DNA of 64,000 bases from positions 35,663,289 through 35,727,288 of the forward strand of contig OX457042.1 in the NCBI GenBank assembly GCA_949752735.1, read 5' to 3'. The position numbers were made by a program, and so were the translations under genes. The number at the start of each line of letters is the position of its first letter. Within the stretch, counting starts at the first letter, position 1. The notes under the pieces were generated by a model that searched no databases, had not been told where the DNA came from, and saw only the letters and a list, made by a program, of their open reading frames with translations. Below, piece by piece: positions 45,301-54,100 of the stretch. Source of the DNA: Lumbricus terrestris (lineage: Eukaryota; Annelida; Clitellata; Crassiclitellata; Lumbricidae).

Positions 45301-45570
45301 AACGTACGCCGACCTTCCAGACAGGAGCATGGTTCACCAGAGCTGGCCCGCCCCTCGTACCGTCGATCCCCTTCCGCACCGGATCCTTATTCGCCAGAGT
45401 CTTCGACAAGTCTAGACATTTCGCCCGCCATGACAACAGGACAGGTCTCACCCCATGCAGGAATCATGTCTCCACCGAAGATTATCGATAAACCTGGGGC
45501 GGGTGGTCCGAGGCCGCTTCCAATCAGACCACAGAGGTCATTCGAGTTGAAGGAGTCCAGTCTGGAATAA
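14251..45570 (+). CDS. MIA3: TANGO1/MIA3-like ER exit site cargo receptor, complete, 25 exons
   Basis: TANGO1 spans the membrane at ER exit sites and couples bulky luminal cargo (collagens, lipoproteins) to the COPII coat. Exons: 14251-14374, 14541-14608, 17698-17875, 18280-18399, 19873-20010, 21701-25965, 26665-26793, 27180-27213, 28001-28086, 28629-28697, 29140-29250, 29510-29581, 30043-30147, 30946-30977, 32116-32206, 36190-36336, 36859-36949, 37435-37561, 37998-38102, 39108-39168, 40432-40467, 42042-42109, 43404-43459, 44335-44434, 45150-45570. Phases agree throughout: 2277 codons (human about 1907). Domains: signal peptide 1-27; luminal acidic region to about 1610 with an MPPSERQQ repeat (about 655-940); hydrophobic segment 1613-1640; transmembrane helix about 1652-1670; coiled coil 1686-2104 with KKAHENW then LLARQCER, the MIA2/MIA3 signature; proline-rich tail (Sec23-binding in the family) 2110-2277. 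The MIA/SH3-like domain is not recognisable. Exon 11 needs a GC donor. An in-frame stop precedes the ATG. Confidence 0.93.
14692..15040 (+). mobile_element. Two tandem copies of a tRNA-derived SINE (family B)
   Basis: Copy 1 (14692-14860) has a tRNA-like head 'ggtagcacattggttaacacattggcgtgg', B-box-like agttcgagcccc, then 'attagcgccgtgtattgcagg...tctgttagtaatta'. Copy 2 (14865-15040) repeats the same order: agttcaagccacg, 'attagcactgtgtattgcagg', 'tctgttagtaattagg'. They are about 85% alike by eye. A tail-only relative occurs at 43063-43090. They sit in TANGO1 intron 2. Confidence 0.75.
15118..15500 (-). mobile_element. Probable non-LTR element fragment with (TTGA)n tail
   Basis: On minus, the sequence ends in ttgattgattgattgaaattgatt (15122-15160), a typical short-unit 3' tail. 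The 340 bp before it contains stops and no recognised peptide. The family is uncertain. GTAT/ATGT microsatellite patches flank both sides. Confidence 0.4.
15856..17412. mobile_element. 1.56-kb DNA transposon with 9-bp target duplication
   Basis: Termini are TAGACTGGTCCACAA at 15856 and, inverted, TAGAGTGGTCCACAA at 17412. Both are followed inward by a shared 'tctccacaaggct' motif (about 15893 and 17358) and 'gaccaacccattt/aggtcaaccca' type sequence (15970, 17274). The exact 9-bp repeat atgaagcac flanks the element (15847-15855, 17413-17421). A 9-bp duplication suggests a Mutator-like element. Minus-strand frames at 16358-16558 and 16945-17255 hint at a decayed protein that I cannot assign. 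It lies in TANGO1 intron 2. Confidence 0.8.
17983..18046 (-). mobile_element. LINE/SINE shared tail fragment with (GAAT)n
   Basis: On minus it reads gagcgcctctgagtag, then ccttgaagaggcgctatataaat and (gaatgaat)n, the 3' end of the LINE at 40808. TANGO1 intron 3. Confidence 0.7.
19084..19215 (+). mobile_element. tRNA-like SINE head, diverged
   Basis: 'ggccggttggtcagagcacttgtcttgtaagatg...' followed by ggtttgaacc resembles A and B boxes of a tRNA-derived SINE. The acceptor stem does not pair, so it is not a functional tRNA. TANGO1 intron 4. Confidence 0.45.
20011..21700. other. TANGO1 intron 5, mostly featureless
   Basis: Contains an (ATT)n run at 21325-21354. No other repeat or exon is recognised. 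Confidence 0.5.
23041..23890 (+). repeat. Coding minisatellite in TANGO1 luminal domain (24-bp unit, MPPSERQQ)
   Basis: Within exon 6, about 20 nearly perfect 24-bp units (atgccaccttctgaaagacagc a) run from about 23383 to 23890. Less regular copies extend upstream to 23041 and downstream to about 24080. Units encode Met-Pro-Pro-Ser-Glu-Arg-Gln-Gln. Variants MPPSETQR and MHHERQP each occur twice with similar spacing, so larger blocks have also been duplicated. The period is a multiple of three, which keeps the frame and also leaves three other frames open, hence the long spurious ORFs there. Confidence 0.95.
25966..26664. other. TANGO1 intron 6
   Basis: Around 26440-26590 the phrase 'gtaggaaaatgt...aactggttaaactgagt' recurs in diverged form about every 45-60 bp (taggaaatggtaaaattgagtagg, taggaaatttcaaaatcgagtag). 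Otherwise featureless. Confidence 0.5.
27214..28000. other. TANGO1 intron 8, nothing recognised
   Basis: Plain intronic sequence. Confidence 0.5.
28288..28539. mobile_element. hAT-type MITE, 252 bp, relative of 343-505
   Basis: Starts CAGTGGCGTAGAC, ends GGCTACGCCACTT. Flanks gatgagat (28280-28287) and gttgagat (28540-28547) differ at one base, an aged 8-bp target duplication. The interior 'aaaaagtt(t)aa...aagttattt...ccactt/ggttaa(a)taagaaaaa' parallels the element at 343-505. TANGO1 intron 9. Confidence 0.8.
29636..29764 (+). mobile_element. LINE 3'-end fragment with (ATA/TAA)n tail
   Basis: 'aggtcacaccactatgttcctttctcacttaaagactgcattacttagc' and 'ttggactagaagcgct...ttaccttgaaggtgcggtatataaaaa' match the fragments at 44810-45040 and 62920-63175. 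TANGO1 intron 12. Confidence 0.75.
30204..30282. mobile_element. TTAA-flanked miniature element, 79 bp
   Basis: TTAA (30204-30207) then CCCTTTGAACCC; inverted partner CTCTTTGAACCCG then TTAA (30279-30282). The interior holds gctcccg and its inverse gggac/cgggaat. piggyBac-like in target and terminus. TANGO1 intron 13. Confidence 0.75.
31626..32043. mobile_element. hAT-type MITE, 418 bp, with internal direct repeats
   Basis: Ends CAGGGCTGTACTGG (31626) and inverted CAGGGCTGTAATC (32043). The exact 8-bp duplication cacatacc is at 31618-31625 and 32044-32051. Inside, a ~95-bp module ('tctgatgacctttttt...catccgccacaaaattt...ttttcccgtccgaaaaa') is repeated about twice, and a 'gtgagtatacg...tatacccgcgt' module is repeated. 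It ends 72 bp before TANGO1 exon 15. Confidence 0.85.
32419..35435. mobile_element. Putative 3-kb inverted-repeat transposon carrying a minisatellite
   Basis: Left end GACCCTCTAGTTCTAAAGTG followed by GTTCA; inverted right end GAGCCCCCTAGTTCAAAAGC followed by GGTTCA. They align with one gap and few mismatches, and similarity fades over the next 40 bp. The 5-bp sequence aattg flanks both sides (32414-32418, 35436-35440). Both subterminal zones share inner motifs ('ggttcaagttgacttgatccactt' at 32683; 'ggatcaagtcaagttgattcactt' inverted/direct at 35148). No transposase frame is visible. The centre is the minisatellite. It fills most of TANGO1 intron 15. Confidence 0.55.
33168..34862. repeat. Minisatellite, ~19-bp unit tgtggcagagctgtacttg, about 1.7 kb
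   Basis: Roughly 90 tandem copies of a 17-20-bp unit, consensus tgtggcagagctgtacttg, with frequent 1-3 bp length changes (tgtggcagagctgtactg). The many long open frames on both strands here (VAELYLCGRAVLVWQ-like peptides) are products of the repeat and not genes. Confidence 0.97.
35441..35560. repeat. (TG)n-rich microsatellite
   Basis: Interrupted tgtg/gcgc runs followed by tgtttgt and gtaggtttgt units, directly next to the inverted-repeat element's right end. Confidence 0.85.
36039..36121. mobile_element. TTAA-flanked miniature element, 83 bp
   Basis: TTAA then CCCATTCCCGCC; inverted partner CCCGTTCCCGCC then TTAA. The centre contains the palindrome gggtcgctagcgaccc. It ends 68 bp before TANGO1 exon 16. 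Confidence 0.75.
36509..36712 (-). mobile_element. tRNA-derived SINE (family A)
   Basis: On minus: head 'tggggtgcggtgttgttgtgg', perfect B box ggttcgaatcc, core 'gtagggaccttgggcaagtcct', 'aactccgatgcagtgtccgc', then gtcgggagcgcctctgagtag and cttgaaggggcactatag. Target-side (TTTA)n at 36485-36500. TANGO1 intron 16. Confidence 0.9.
37204..37258. repeat. Near-perfect 25-bp inverted repeat (hairpin), 5-nt loop
   Basis: Arms 37204-37228 (gtggttatgccaatggctccc...) and 37234-37258 pair with a single mismatch that would be G-U in RNA. Intronic (TANGO1 intron 17). It could be a very small MITE or an RNA hairpin; the loop is shorter than usual for a microRNA precursor. Confidence 0.85.
37554..37643 (+). 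repeat. 18-bp tandem repeat that multiplies the exon 18 splice donor
   Basis: Five copies of cttaaccagtcagtttat straddle the end of TANGO1 exon 18. In each of the first four, 'cca|gtcagt' is an equivalent GT donor (after 37561, 37579, 37597, 37615). The fifth has gcag instead. Each downstream donor would add 18 nt, six in-frame residues (NQSVYL). Confidence 0.85.
38240..38335 (+). mobile_element. LINE 3'-tail relic
   Basis: 'ggctgggagcgcctctgagtagg' followed by 'gctatataaattcttgaaaagaatgaaatgaa' is the shared LINE tail. TANGO1 intron 19. Confidence 0.65.
39385..39605 (+). mobile_element. Possible diverged tRNA-like SINE
   Basis: B-box-like gcgggttcaatactc at 39475 is preceded by 'ggggtgagctgatggttgaactgc' and followed by 'gggacctggtgcggtatttccc'. 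Weak; no target duplication found. Confidence 0.25.
39755..40212. mobile_element. MITE, about 458 bp, with 27-bp inverted termini
   Basis: Left gccggtgacacgaaatggag continuing tattcccc; inverted right end accggtgtcacgaaatagag continuing tatccccc. Subterminal 'atccggggggatgaa' repeats follow at 39793, 39847 and nearby. No clear target duplication was found, so the superfamily is open. TANGO1 intron 20. Confidence 0.75.
40808..41860 (-). mobile_element. 5'-truncated L2/CR1-like LINE with reverse transcriptase C-terminal half
   Basis: The minus-strand frame 41863-40859 stays open for over 330 codons. It contains reverse transcriptase motifs QGSVLGPILYIIYTSDL and YADD (catalytic aspartates present), a thumb-like region, and a C-terminus ending VGSASE followed by TAG. 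Endonuclease and the first RT motifs are absent because the copy is 5'-truncated near 41850. The 3' tail gcgctatataaattcttgaatgaatg ends in a (GAAT)n array at 40808-40830. An intact frame suggests a fairly recent insertion. It lies antisense in TANGO1 intron 21 and is not a host gene. Confidence 0.92.
42630..43062. other. GC-rich dispersed-repeat-like segment, unidentified
   Basis: Markedly GC-richer than the surrounding intron, with phrases such as 'cctcgtgacgagggttggccgc' (a palindromic cctcgtgacgagg) and 'ggtgatgaggtgtgggtcgga' type text. No frame is conserved. It passes directly into a family B SINE tail at 43063. Probably the end of a transposon, family unknown. TANGO1 intron 22. Confidence 0.4.
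43089..43132. repeat. Perfect 20-bp inverted repeat, 4-nt loop
   Basis: ggtttatgtacgagtatatt (43089-43108), loop gtgg, then the exact inverse (43113-43132). Intronic. Confidence 0.95.
43515..43612 (+). mobile_element. LINE-tail-like relic after TANGO1 exon 23
   Basis: 'cactgggagtgcctctgaacggttcacgctgctagaggcactttataaatta' resembles the tgggagcgcctctgagtag...gcgctatataaa tail, decayed. Confidence 0.45.
43910..44015 (+). mobile_element. LINE-tail-like relic
   Basis: 'ttagtgcagagtaaatatctttaagaggcgctatataaattctcag' followed by aataaatgaatgaa matches the tail with its GAAT-type microsatellite. Confidence 0.5.
44645..44706 (-). mobile_element. tRNA-like SINE head fragment
   Basis: On minus: cagtcgattagagcacatgc, cttgtaaggcatgg, then B-box-like agttcaagcctcc. 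Termini do not pair into an acceptor stem. Same general head as 19084-19155. Confidence 0.45.
44805..45040 (+). mobile_element. LINE 3'-end fragment (decayed ORF end plus tail)
   Basis: 'gtggctggtcgtagaacctggaatgggctccctgttgtacctcacc' would encode the end of the RT frame (RTWNGLPVVPH-like, with frame breaks), then gggagcgcttctgagtag, attaccttgaaggtgtgctatgtaaaaa and an ATA-rich tail. TANGO1 intron 24, close to the last exon. Confidence 0.8.
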
Positions 45571-48500
45571 GGTCAGCTTACTGTCGGAGTTGACTGGAAT
45601 TGTGGGAGAATGGAGGTAGTAACTATAAATTTGGATTGTCTGTGAAAATATTGCGGTTTCTGGATTGTGATTGAGTATGATTTTAAAGCATGATGTTGTG
45701 ATGAGCCATTTTCTCGTTGCTTTCTACAACTCTGAGATCTATACAGGGACGCTTACTAAAGTGACTGAAATGTGAGCCAAATAAATATACTCGTATACAT
45801 TTATAATTAAATACATATAAACATAAAAGCACACACAGATACTAACACACATTTATACAAATTATTGTTGTAATTAATTATTATTGGCATTGGAAGCATA
45901 TTTGTGCATGTATATAAGATGCATATGAATTCAAACTCTGCTTTTATTTTTTTGTAGATTGGTGAAGTCATCTATGGCGTCTTGGTGTTCAAGTTCTCGG
46001 TTCCGGCAAAAGCATTTTAACGTTTATTCTGTGTTTTAATGTGTATTAGTTTTGTTTTCGGTTCCAGGGTTTCAGAATTTTCGTGCAATTTCACTAATGC
46101 CAATTTGTACATTTTACTCTAACAGTCTTAGAGTTAGTGGATATCTTTTCCGGTACTGGCTCCTAGTTACCAGACCTGTAAGTATCGCTGTCCTGGTCCA
46201 TGTGGTGTAAGTCGGCAATGGATGGCAAGAGAGACAGAGAGCTAGTCGCATGTCATCTTTATTAGCCATGGCTAAAAGGATGAAGCCACGAACACTTTGT
46301 GCTCATAGCTTCGTTTTTCTTATTAGAATTAAGCAGGACTGCTCTTCCGGTTTGCAGATTACAATCTAGACTGAATAGGTATGTTAATAAGTTGATTTAT
46401 AACTTAACTGTTAGATGTAGATTCATTTTATAAGTTTGCTCCTTCGGTTTAGACAGCTGATATCCATTATGATTCTGTGAAATAAAAGCCTATGAAGTTG
46501 CTGTAATTAATGTTAGGTGTTAAATGAGCTTTCAGAAGAATAAAAGTAGGAAATAAAATAATGAGAAATATATCGTAGTAAGAGACCAAGAGTGTTCAGG
46601 AAGCATGTGAAAAGAATGTAGGTTAGAGGAACAATGGGAAATTAATTAAAATAAGAGAGCAATAGAAGTGTAAATGGGGTACTTGAATTATTAAATAAGC
46701 CATAGTTAAGAATGGAAATTTGGAATTTGGAAATGTATTGAGATAAGAGAACATGGATCTTAAAGCGGAGTTTGCAGAGAATGTAAAGTAGTTGCTCTAT
46801 GAGAGACGAATAATGGCATGAGAGCAGGATATTGCTTCATCAGCGTCTAAGAAATGTAAAGTACTTGTAGGATCACAGTGAGAAATGTTTTGTAATTAAG
46901 TGAACAATGTTTGTGATGTATCCAATTTCAATCGGCATGCGAGAGAAAGCAACTGATTCTGCAAAGGATTTGAGAAAATTGCAGTGATTCATTGTAGAAG
47001 GTTAACTGGAATATGAATTGAGCAAGTGTGGAATCAAAATTAAGTTGAATTTAATCAAAAGTTGTAAGATGAGTGGCAGCTTATGAGAAGATTGTTGCTG
47101 TGCTTTTTAAGATTGCATGGCACAATTTAATACTGTTTACTGTAATAATTCTGTTACATCAAACCACATTTAAGTTAATAGTTGATTTATTAGCACTGAT
47201 TATACATGACGATGATACCCCTCCGACTTGATGCAGTGCTCACAAGTATGCTGATATGCTGTACTTGGCTTTTAAGTAGTGCTTTAGACATTTTGAGGTT
47301 TTTGTAGTTGGGATATGGAATTGTAGATATTACTAATAATTTAATGCAAACTGATTCTCAGTACAGGGTAGTTAGTTGTCTTGTAGTTTTTTGGCATCGA
47401 CGATACAATTCGTGAGTTTTTACCAGGTTACCGGTTTTTCTCATCCCAACAGTGTGGTGTGTGTGGTTCTCTTGAAATTTAACGTGATATTTAATTACTC
47501 ATTAATTTCTGTGTGACTGATATTAAACTATTTATTGTTTTGATAAGAGAGTAAGGGTATTTATTCTGTTGATTGAAAACTTTGATTTAATTTTTTTAAA
47601 GTCTTGATTCAGGACACTTGTAGACCTGTTAAAATCGGTTGTGGTAACCGTTGAAGATGTACTGAGATTTGATGTAAAAAAAATGCTGCTCATTAAAGGT
47701 TTAAGGATCGTATGAACTGCGTGCAACTTGCCAAATGATTTTCTTGAATACTTACTGTATTTGATTTGTAAATGTACGGTTTTATTGGTTTTAGTGCTTC
47801 CTGTTGAACACGATTCTGTTAATTATTAGATTCTGATGATATTAGAAAATATTAGTGCATTAGAAAGATCAATTTACGATATATTCAATGATTTTCAATT
47901 GGTTTCGAAGCCACACAAGCTGTCAGGATGAGTTTTCTGTTTAGCTAGGGGCTTACTGGTTTGATTTGATTAAATATTGGTGAACAAGGCGACCTGTTGT
48001 GGTCCTGAGAATATTTCGAACTAAGCGAGAAATTTTTTCACAGCTTAGTCGCTAGATGATGTACCAAGCGTACCCTGTTCTTTCCTGCTAGTCACTTTTA
48101 TTGGGCTTGTAGCTGGGCATTAGTGGACAAAAGTGACACGTACAGTGCTTGCTCCCAGTGTTCAATATAGACTTCTCTGGATGGAAAGTTCCCACCCACC
48201 CCCTGGAATGACATTCCACCCCTTTTATGAAAAATTCAAGAGGTATAGACATGTGTATACATACCATTCCCTTTCCATAGAAATTAAACACATAACATTC
48301 CCCAGAAAGCGAAAACTTCGATTTTTAGCATTGATGTACTTATAAAAAGTCGTCAGATTTTAAAGTAGACCCGATAGAATTTTACGAATTTACTACCAGA
48401 ATTGTGATGTTTAAAAGGTATTCAGAAAAAATTACCGCCTGTCAGAAGGTTCGTCGGCGTCCGGCTCAGCGGTTGCCGTTTGCCCAAAGCGACAGCTTTT

Positions 48501-48715
48501 CCGCCCTACCCCCCCACGAAAACCTGAACCCCTCCTAAAGCAGCAGTACTGGATTAAACACTGACTGTGGCCCACTGACTGACTAGGTAAGTAGTAAAGA
48601 ATGAGGAATATCTCTTCCAATTTGTTTTGTAATGATGAAAATTTAAGATTGGATGAAACAAGTTTCTGTTTCATTCAGGAGCAATAGATCTAGAGCCTGG
48701 AGTCCTGAACAAACA
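45571..48715 (+). other. TANGO1 3' UTR and intergenic DNA
   Basis: AATAAA at 45779-45784, 209 nt after the stop, is a good polyadenylation candidate. Others occur farther on (for example near 46480 and 46555). Beyond that no gene is recognised. The 48400-48540 part is GC-richer with C-runs and may be a transposon end. Confidence 0.5.
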
Positions 48716-48983
48716 CATGGGCGTCTGCAGCGGGGCGCACTTGCGCCCCTCTGGATTTTTCGCATAATTGCAGATAAAATTAATGTTGATTATTTGGTTT
48801 TGATTGTTACAAAGCGACAATGAATGTCTATGATTTTTCGCATGCTGGTTCCGTGACATCTGATCGACAGGGAGCCAGCGTCGAAGGTGGAGCGATCTGT
48901 TGCTTTCGACAACCTATTTAACCTCTGTGACAATTATTTGCAAGTTTGCGCCCCCCTAGAAAAATTCCTGTGGACGCCCATGA
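48716..48983. mobile_element. hAT-type MITE, 268 bp, with TSD
   Basis: Ends CATGGGCGTCTGCAGCGGGG and inverted CATGGGCGTCCACAGG. The exact 8-bp duplication aacaaaca is at 48708-48715 and 48984-48991. The subterminal regions carry ggggcgcacttgcgcccc and gcgccccc. Confidence 0.85.
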
Positions 48984-49249
48984 ACAAACACGTTCATTAG
49001 GATCGTCTATGGAGGAAGTCAGTAGGCCTAATGAGGTGAGACCGTGAGAGAGAGGGTCACCCACGAGTGCACGGGTCATGACTATAGTGCTCTAGCCAAA
49101 AACATTAATGATCTCTTTGCGCATCACAATACCCCCAAGTCCCTGACCTTGGATTAAAACGGGGAAAGTAAAGAAATTATGGGGTCCAAGATCAGCAGGT
49201 TCTGGGATAGCCTACAGTTGGATATTGTCAATTCCCGACTACGGTACCG

Positions 49250-49293
<44 letters not shown>

Positions 49294-51118
49294 GTCACTC
49301 CCTGACTGCAATGTCACTGCCACTTCAATCAATACTTTTGCTGTATATATCCACTCTGCAGACCAACAATACACATACTCCGTGTCTTAATCCACTGCTG
49401 TAACTAACACCCTAAAGGTTTTTGATGAGTAGGCCTATACATAGGCTAGGCTACAGGTTAAACAAGAGGACAACTCATTAAAAAGCACACTTAGTGACTA
49501 TAGGTAGGATAAAACCAAAACCATCGACGTGAAGGCTTCGATCATTTTCAGCCGACTCGTGGTACGTCGATGGATAAAACCCATTTGTCAAGGTTATGTA
49601 AAAGAATTTTTGGGACTGCGCACAGTGCACAGTAGGGTGGATCGATTCTATAGGGGGAAAAACTTGGAACTGCACACAGTGCACAGCCCCTATGGTTTCC
49701 CGTCCATACTGGTAAATTACTCCAAATCGGAGGACAGTGACCTTATTTTACTATTTTTAGTTGCACAGATCCATTTAGAACCGCACGTTTTGTGCATAGC
49801 TGCACGCTTATAAGATCTGCCACGGAAGAAAGCTGGAATCTTCGTTGAATGCCATGGGTACCAAGTTCCCATTGGAATAGAATCAGTTGCAGATTTGGTT
49901 GGACAACGTGCTGGTTGGCTTCATGGGTCATGACGCAATTTTATATGGCCGTGAGATATTTCAGCAATTGCTACATTATTCAGCTCCCAACCGTGTTTTG
50001 ATAGCTACCGTAACTTGTTTATATAAGGGAGCAATATAAATTATTGGTCCCGGGAAATATAAACGTCATCTCTAAGAGCGGAAATGTGGAATCTATGTGA
50101 ATATATATGTATCGAATTTTCTGTATGATGTTCCGGCGTTTTTCTGCACAGATATAAAATTGTTTAAAAGTAAGATGATGCTCATGATACTCATTCTTTT
50201 TATCTTTTGAGAACTTTTAAAGAAATTGTATGATTACAAATTCTGACTGAAATTTCGAGATGGGGCATTAACCATTTGCAAAAACAACTTGTGACAGAAA
50301 CATGTTCGCAGACTTGCTATGAGAACGCCGCCGTCTTAGATACCTACACACACTGATGTGTAGCCTACTAATATATTACTGGATAGCTGCTATAAAGCTT
50401 CGTGGGCTCAAGACTTCTTTTTATTGTTTCCGTGACCTTTCTGGGTTCTGCCCTGGCTTTCAGCCGGGTTTGCCCTGGGGTTTGGAATGCACACCAAAAT
50501 CTTGCTTAGCATCAACTGTCGTTTTAGCGTTCTAAATTATTCGCCAAATGAAATGTAGCTTTATATTTTCATCAGTCCACTCATATTTTTTCAAATATTT
50601 CTTTAATCAATTCAGCTTCCGTTTAGACAAGAAATTATTTCATGAATACCGCTTCTATTTGAGCAGTAATTACTTTGTCAACAGTCCAGCTTCTATTTAA
50701 ATAGCAACATTATTATTTTTCATCAATCCAGCTCCAATTTTAGCAAGACCTTACCTTAGACCTTAGTCCCTCCCGTGCTGTGCGCACATTGGGCGATACA
50801 GGTCTTCCATCCTTCTCTGTCTTGAGCAGCTCCGGCAGCCTCCTCCCACGTCAGTCCTCCATCCGTTCTTTAGCAAGAACCTTTTAATTAATCCCACTTC
50901 CGTTTCATAAAAAATTAGTTCCCTCAATATGACTTCTCTTTAGAAATAATTCCTTTTGTCAATCCAACTTTTTATTCAACCAACACTAAAATCCATGCAA
51001 TTGTGAATAATTAAGAATACTAAAATTATGTATTTCCCCTGATGTCGTGAGGATTATTGCGCACACTGGCGCTACAGAAATCTTGCATTATTGTTAGATT
51101 ATTGTGCTTATTTCAGAT
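48984..51118. other. Intergenic region upstream of TTC9
   Basis: Holds a (TA)n run at 49252-49292, a 22-bp direct duplication ('ggaactgcacacagtgcacag' type, 49612 and 49668), and from about 50570 to 50990 a degenerate ~50-bp tandem repeat ('tcaatccagcttccgtttag...caagaa'). That repeat is interrupted at 50755-50875 by a GC-rich insert. The TTC9 promoter must lie near the right end; a 'tttcag' at 51111-51116 just before the ATG could be an acceptor for an upstream 5' UTR exon. Confidence 0.45.
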
Positions 51119-54100
51119 ATGAGCGCGACTGCAGGAGAAGTGGCATCCGGAACCCAAAATGATACGCACTCGGAGAAGAAACTTCTTCAAGCAGAGGCTT
51201 ACAAAGTGGAAGGCAATGCGCTTTACAAAAGCAAAGACTATACAAAGGCTGTTGGCAAATACCACCGAGCGTTGCTGTACTTGAGGGCTATTAAGAGCAG
51301 CGATAACTTGCCGCTGTCTATGCTCATGCCAAAGGAGGAACCTTTATCTGAAGAGGATCAGAGGCGAATTGATCAAGTCATGGTCGACTCCTACAATAAC
51401 TTGGCTGGTCAGTTGAGCTAGTTGCATAATTAAAGTATTAAAGCGTAAAATATTTGAATAAGCCAGACTTCAATATTATGTTTGTATGTATCTATATATA
51501 AGTCAAGACTGTTACCTTCTTGTGAAAAACGGTCATTAATCATATTATTTAAAATGCTACTGGGATCATGGGTCCATTCATTCATCTTTTTTGCATTATG
51601 ATGTCACCTTGGTTACAGGAGGGCACATTGGTACAAGGATAATTATTTAATGAATTTGTAACTGGTTTGGCAATTGTAACTCTATGGGTGGAGTTTGGTT
51701 TCCGTTCTTGGGGGGCTGAAAAAACTTGATCCAGAACGAGCGCGCCGACAATATATTATCGGCCCAAAAAGTTGACGACCTTTATTTTTTTTAGTCGTCC
51801 CAAGCCCCTGATAAACTCCACCCATGTGTAGCTCTGGGATATATAACGCAGGATGTGCTCAGTAATTTAAGATTCACCAAGTGCGGTTAAGTATAATCCT
51901 AGTGCTGGCATTTGCTTTCTAATAGAACTGTGATTGAACCTTTCACAGATGATATATCTTCTGCACTTTTATTCAAAAGTCAGTTGTGTGCATGCACACG
52001 CCTCCAAATGTATTAGTTGATATTAGTGTACCTAACATTTACAGCAGTTTTGCCACTTTGCTTTGAAGGAAAATCCAGGCTCCATGTTTGCCTGTTGTAA
52101 TTATTCATAGAACTTTGGTAATCTAGACAAATGGCATGGCAGTTTTTAAGGTCAGCGCTGCAGTTATTCCTGTGTAATTACTTTGAATATTTTATGTTGA
52201 ACTTTCGAATAACCTGTTTTTATGTAAAATCTATAATAGTTTGTAATTGAAAAAATTAGTTTTGAAAATTCTCTGAACATTGCTAGAGTACCTTCTGAAA
52301 TCCTCTTGAAAGCCCTCCTACCATTGCAAATGATGCAGTAGTTTAAAAAGAAATGTATTTTTGCAGCATGCTTACTGCAAACAGCTGAACCATCCTACAC
52401 AAGAGTTTTGGACTGCTGTGAAAAGGCAATTGTGCTCTCTCCAACAAACATCAAGGCTTTGTTCCGTAAGGGTGTTGCGCTCTACCACCTTCAGAAGTCA
52501 GAGGAAGCTCTTGCAGTCCTCAAACAAGCCAGCAATCTTCCTGGGGGAACAAAAGGTAAGCTCACTTTGTTATATATACAATAATATTATGTGACCGTGC
52601 ATGGGAAAACCCTTCCAAAGTTGTAATTTCATAAAATGAGTTTCATTTTGTTTTAAATACTACAGATACAGTTGATTAATGTGGTGAAAACAGTACATTT
52701 GGAAACGATAAAGTTATGAATTTTTAAAGAAATAAAATGGTAGCATTTTGGGAACTCGTTTTAGCAAGAAACCTCCTCTTAAAAATTACCTTCATTGCAT
52801 GAACTATAAAAAGTTTACGCATTCGTGACCACCCTTCCACTTGATTTCCACGGTTTTAGTTTATGCGACTTAGGCCGGGTCATCTCCTGCACAGTCACGT
52901 ATACATGTACGATACAACTGAATATATATATATTGCCCTTCTTAAAAAGTTCAGAAGTGCACATATGCCTTGGAGGTGCAGGTGCTACTGTAACGCAGAG
53001 AAATTGTGGATGAAGGACTTGCTTAAGGTCCCTACGCAGTAACCACGTCAGACAAGGATTGAACCCACACTCTTGCATTGCAGGCCAATCGCTCTAACCA
53101 ATCGGGGACCATGCCACATATAACGGGCGTGAGGAATCTTTATCTATGGTTTAAAAAGTAATCACCAATTTATTACACAAATCCACTTTGACCATACAGC
53201 TTCTTGAGTGCTATGCCCATTACTTTTTATTTTCATAAAAATTGATACCTCTGCATCATGTGAATCTGAATTAAGAACACTATGTATATTTTATACACAA
53301 CTTCTACCAAGTAGCTTCAAGTTACATAAAAGTCAACTCAAACCAACTTTACAAATTGACCATCAAACTAGATATCCCAGCTGCAGTAATACCATACAAA
53401 CTAGCTTATTACATCACCAGTGATATGTTAAATCAATCAACAACAAGAGAAGTTTCTGAAGACAATGCAAGACTTCTTTAAAATGTAATGAAAAAATCTG
53501 TGCTGAGCCCCAGTAGACATTAGTATAATAATGAACTGTAACTATGGAAGCCCATCACACGTTACATAATATCAGGTTCAAGAAAATTAATCTGATCTAA
53601 AATGGAGCGGAATTTAGTGAGAAAAATGGTTGCAACTGAGGAGATGGTTATATGCATGTTGATTTTGTAATTTAATTTGATATTGCTTTCCTTCTACAGT
53701 TAGAAAGTACTGCAGTTTGGTGTACAAGCAACAGTTTACATCTTCATCCTCAATCATGTAAAGGTTTTCTGCAGACTTCAGCAATTGGTCTATAAGGATA
53801 TTCTTGTTTACTTATCGGTACTTAAAAGTTGACCATGTACAATGCTGCAATAAAATTGTACGGTCTAAATTCAAATTTCCAGTTCTTTTATAGCACATGT
53901 TACACACACAAGGGTTGGCATATTTGAATCTCAGACACAAGACACATTTGTGCAACAGCTTGCTTAAGGCTGTTTCTTACATTACGCTCTGCATAGTCAA
54001 ACCCAATGCTGTTCAGCATGGTGCTGAATAACAACTGTGCTGCACAGGTTTATGTGTTTAAAGATTAGAATTGGCAGTTGATAGTGAAGCTAGAAATAAC

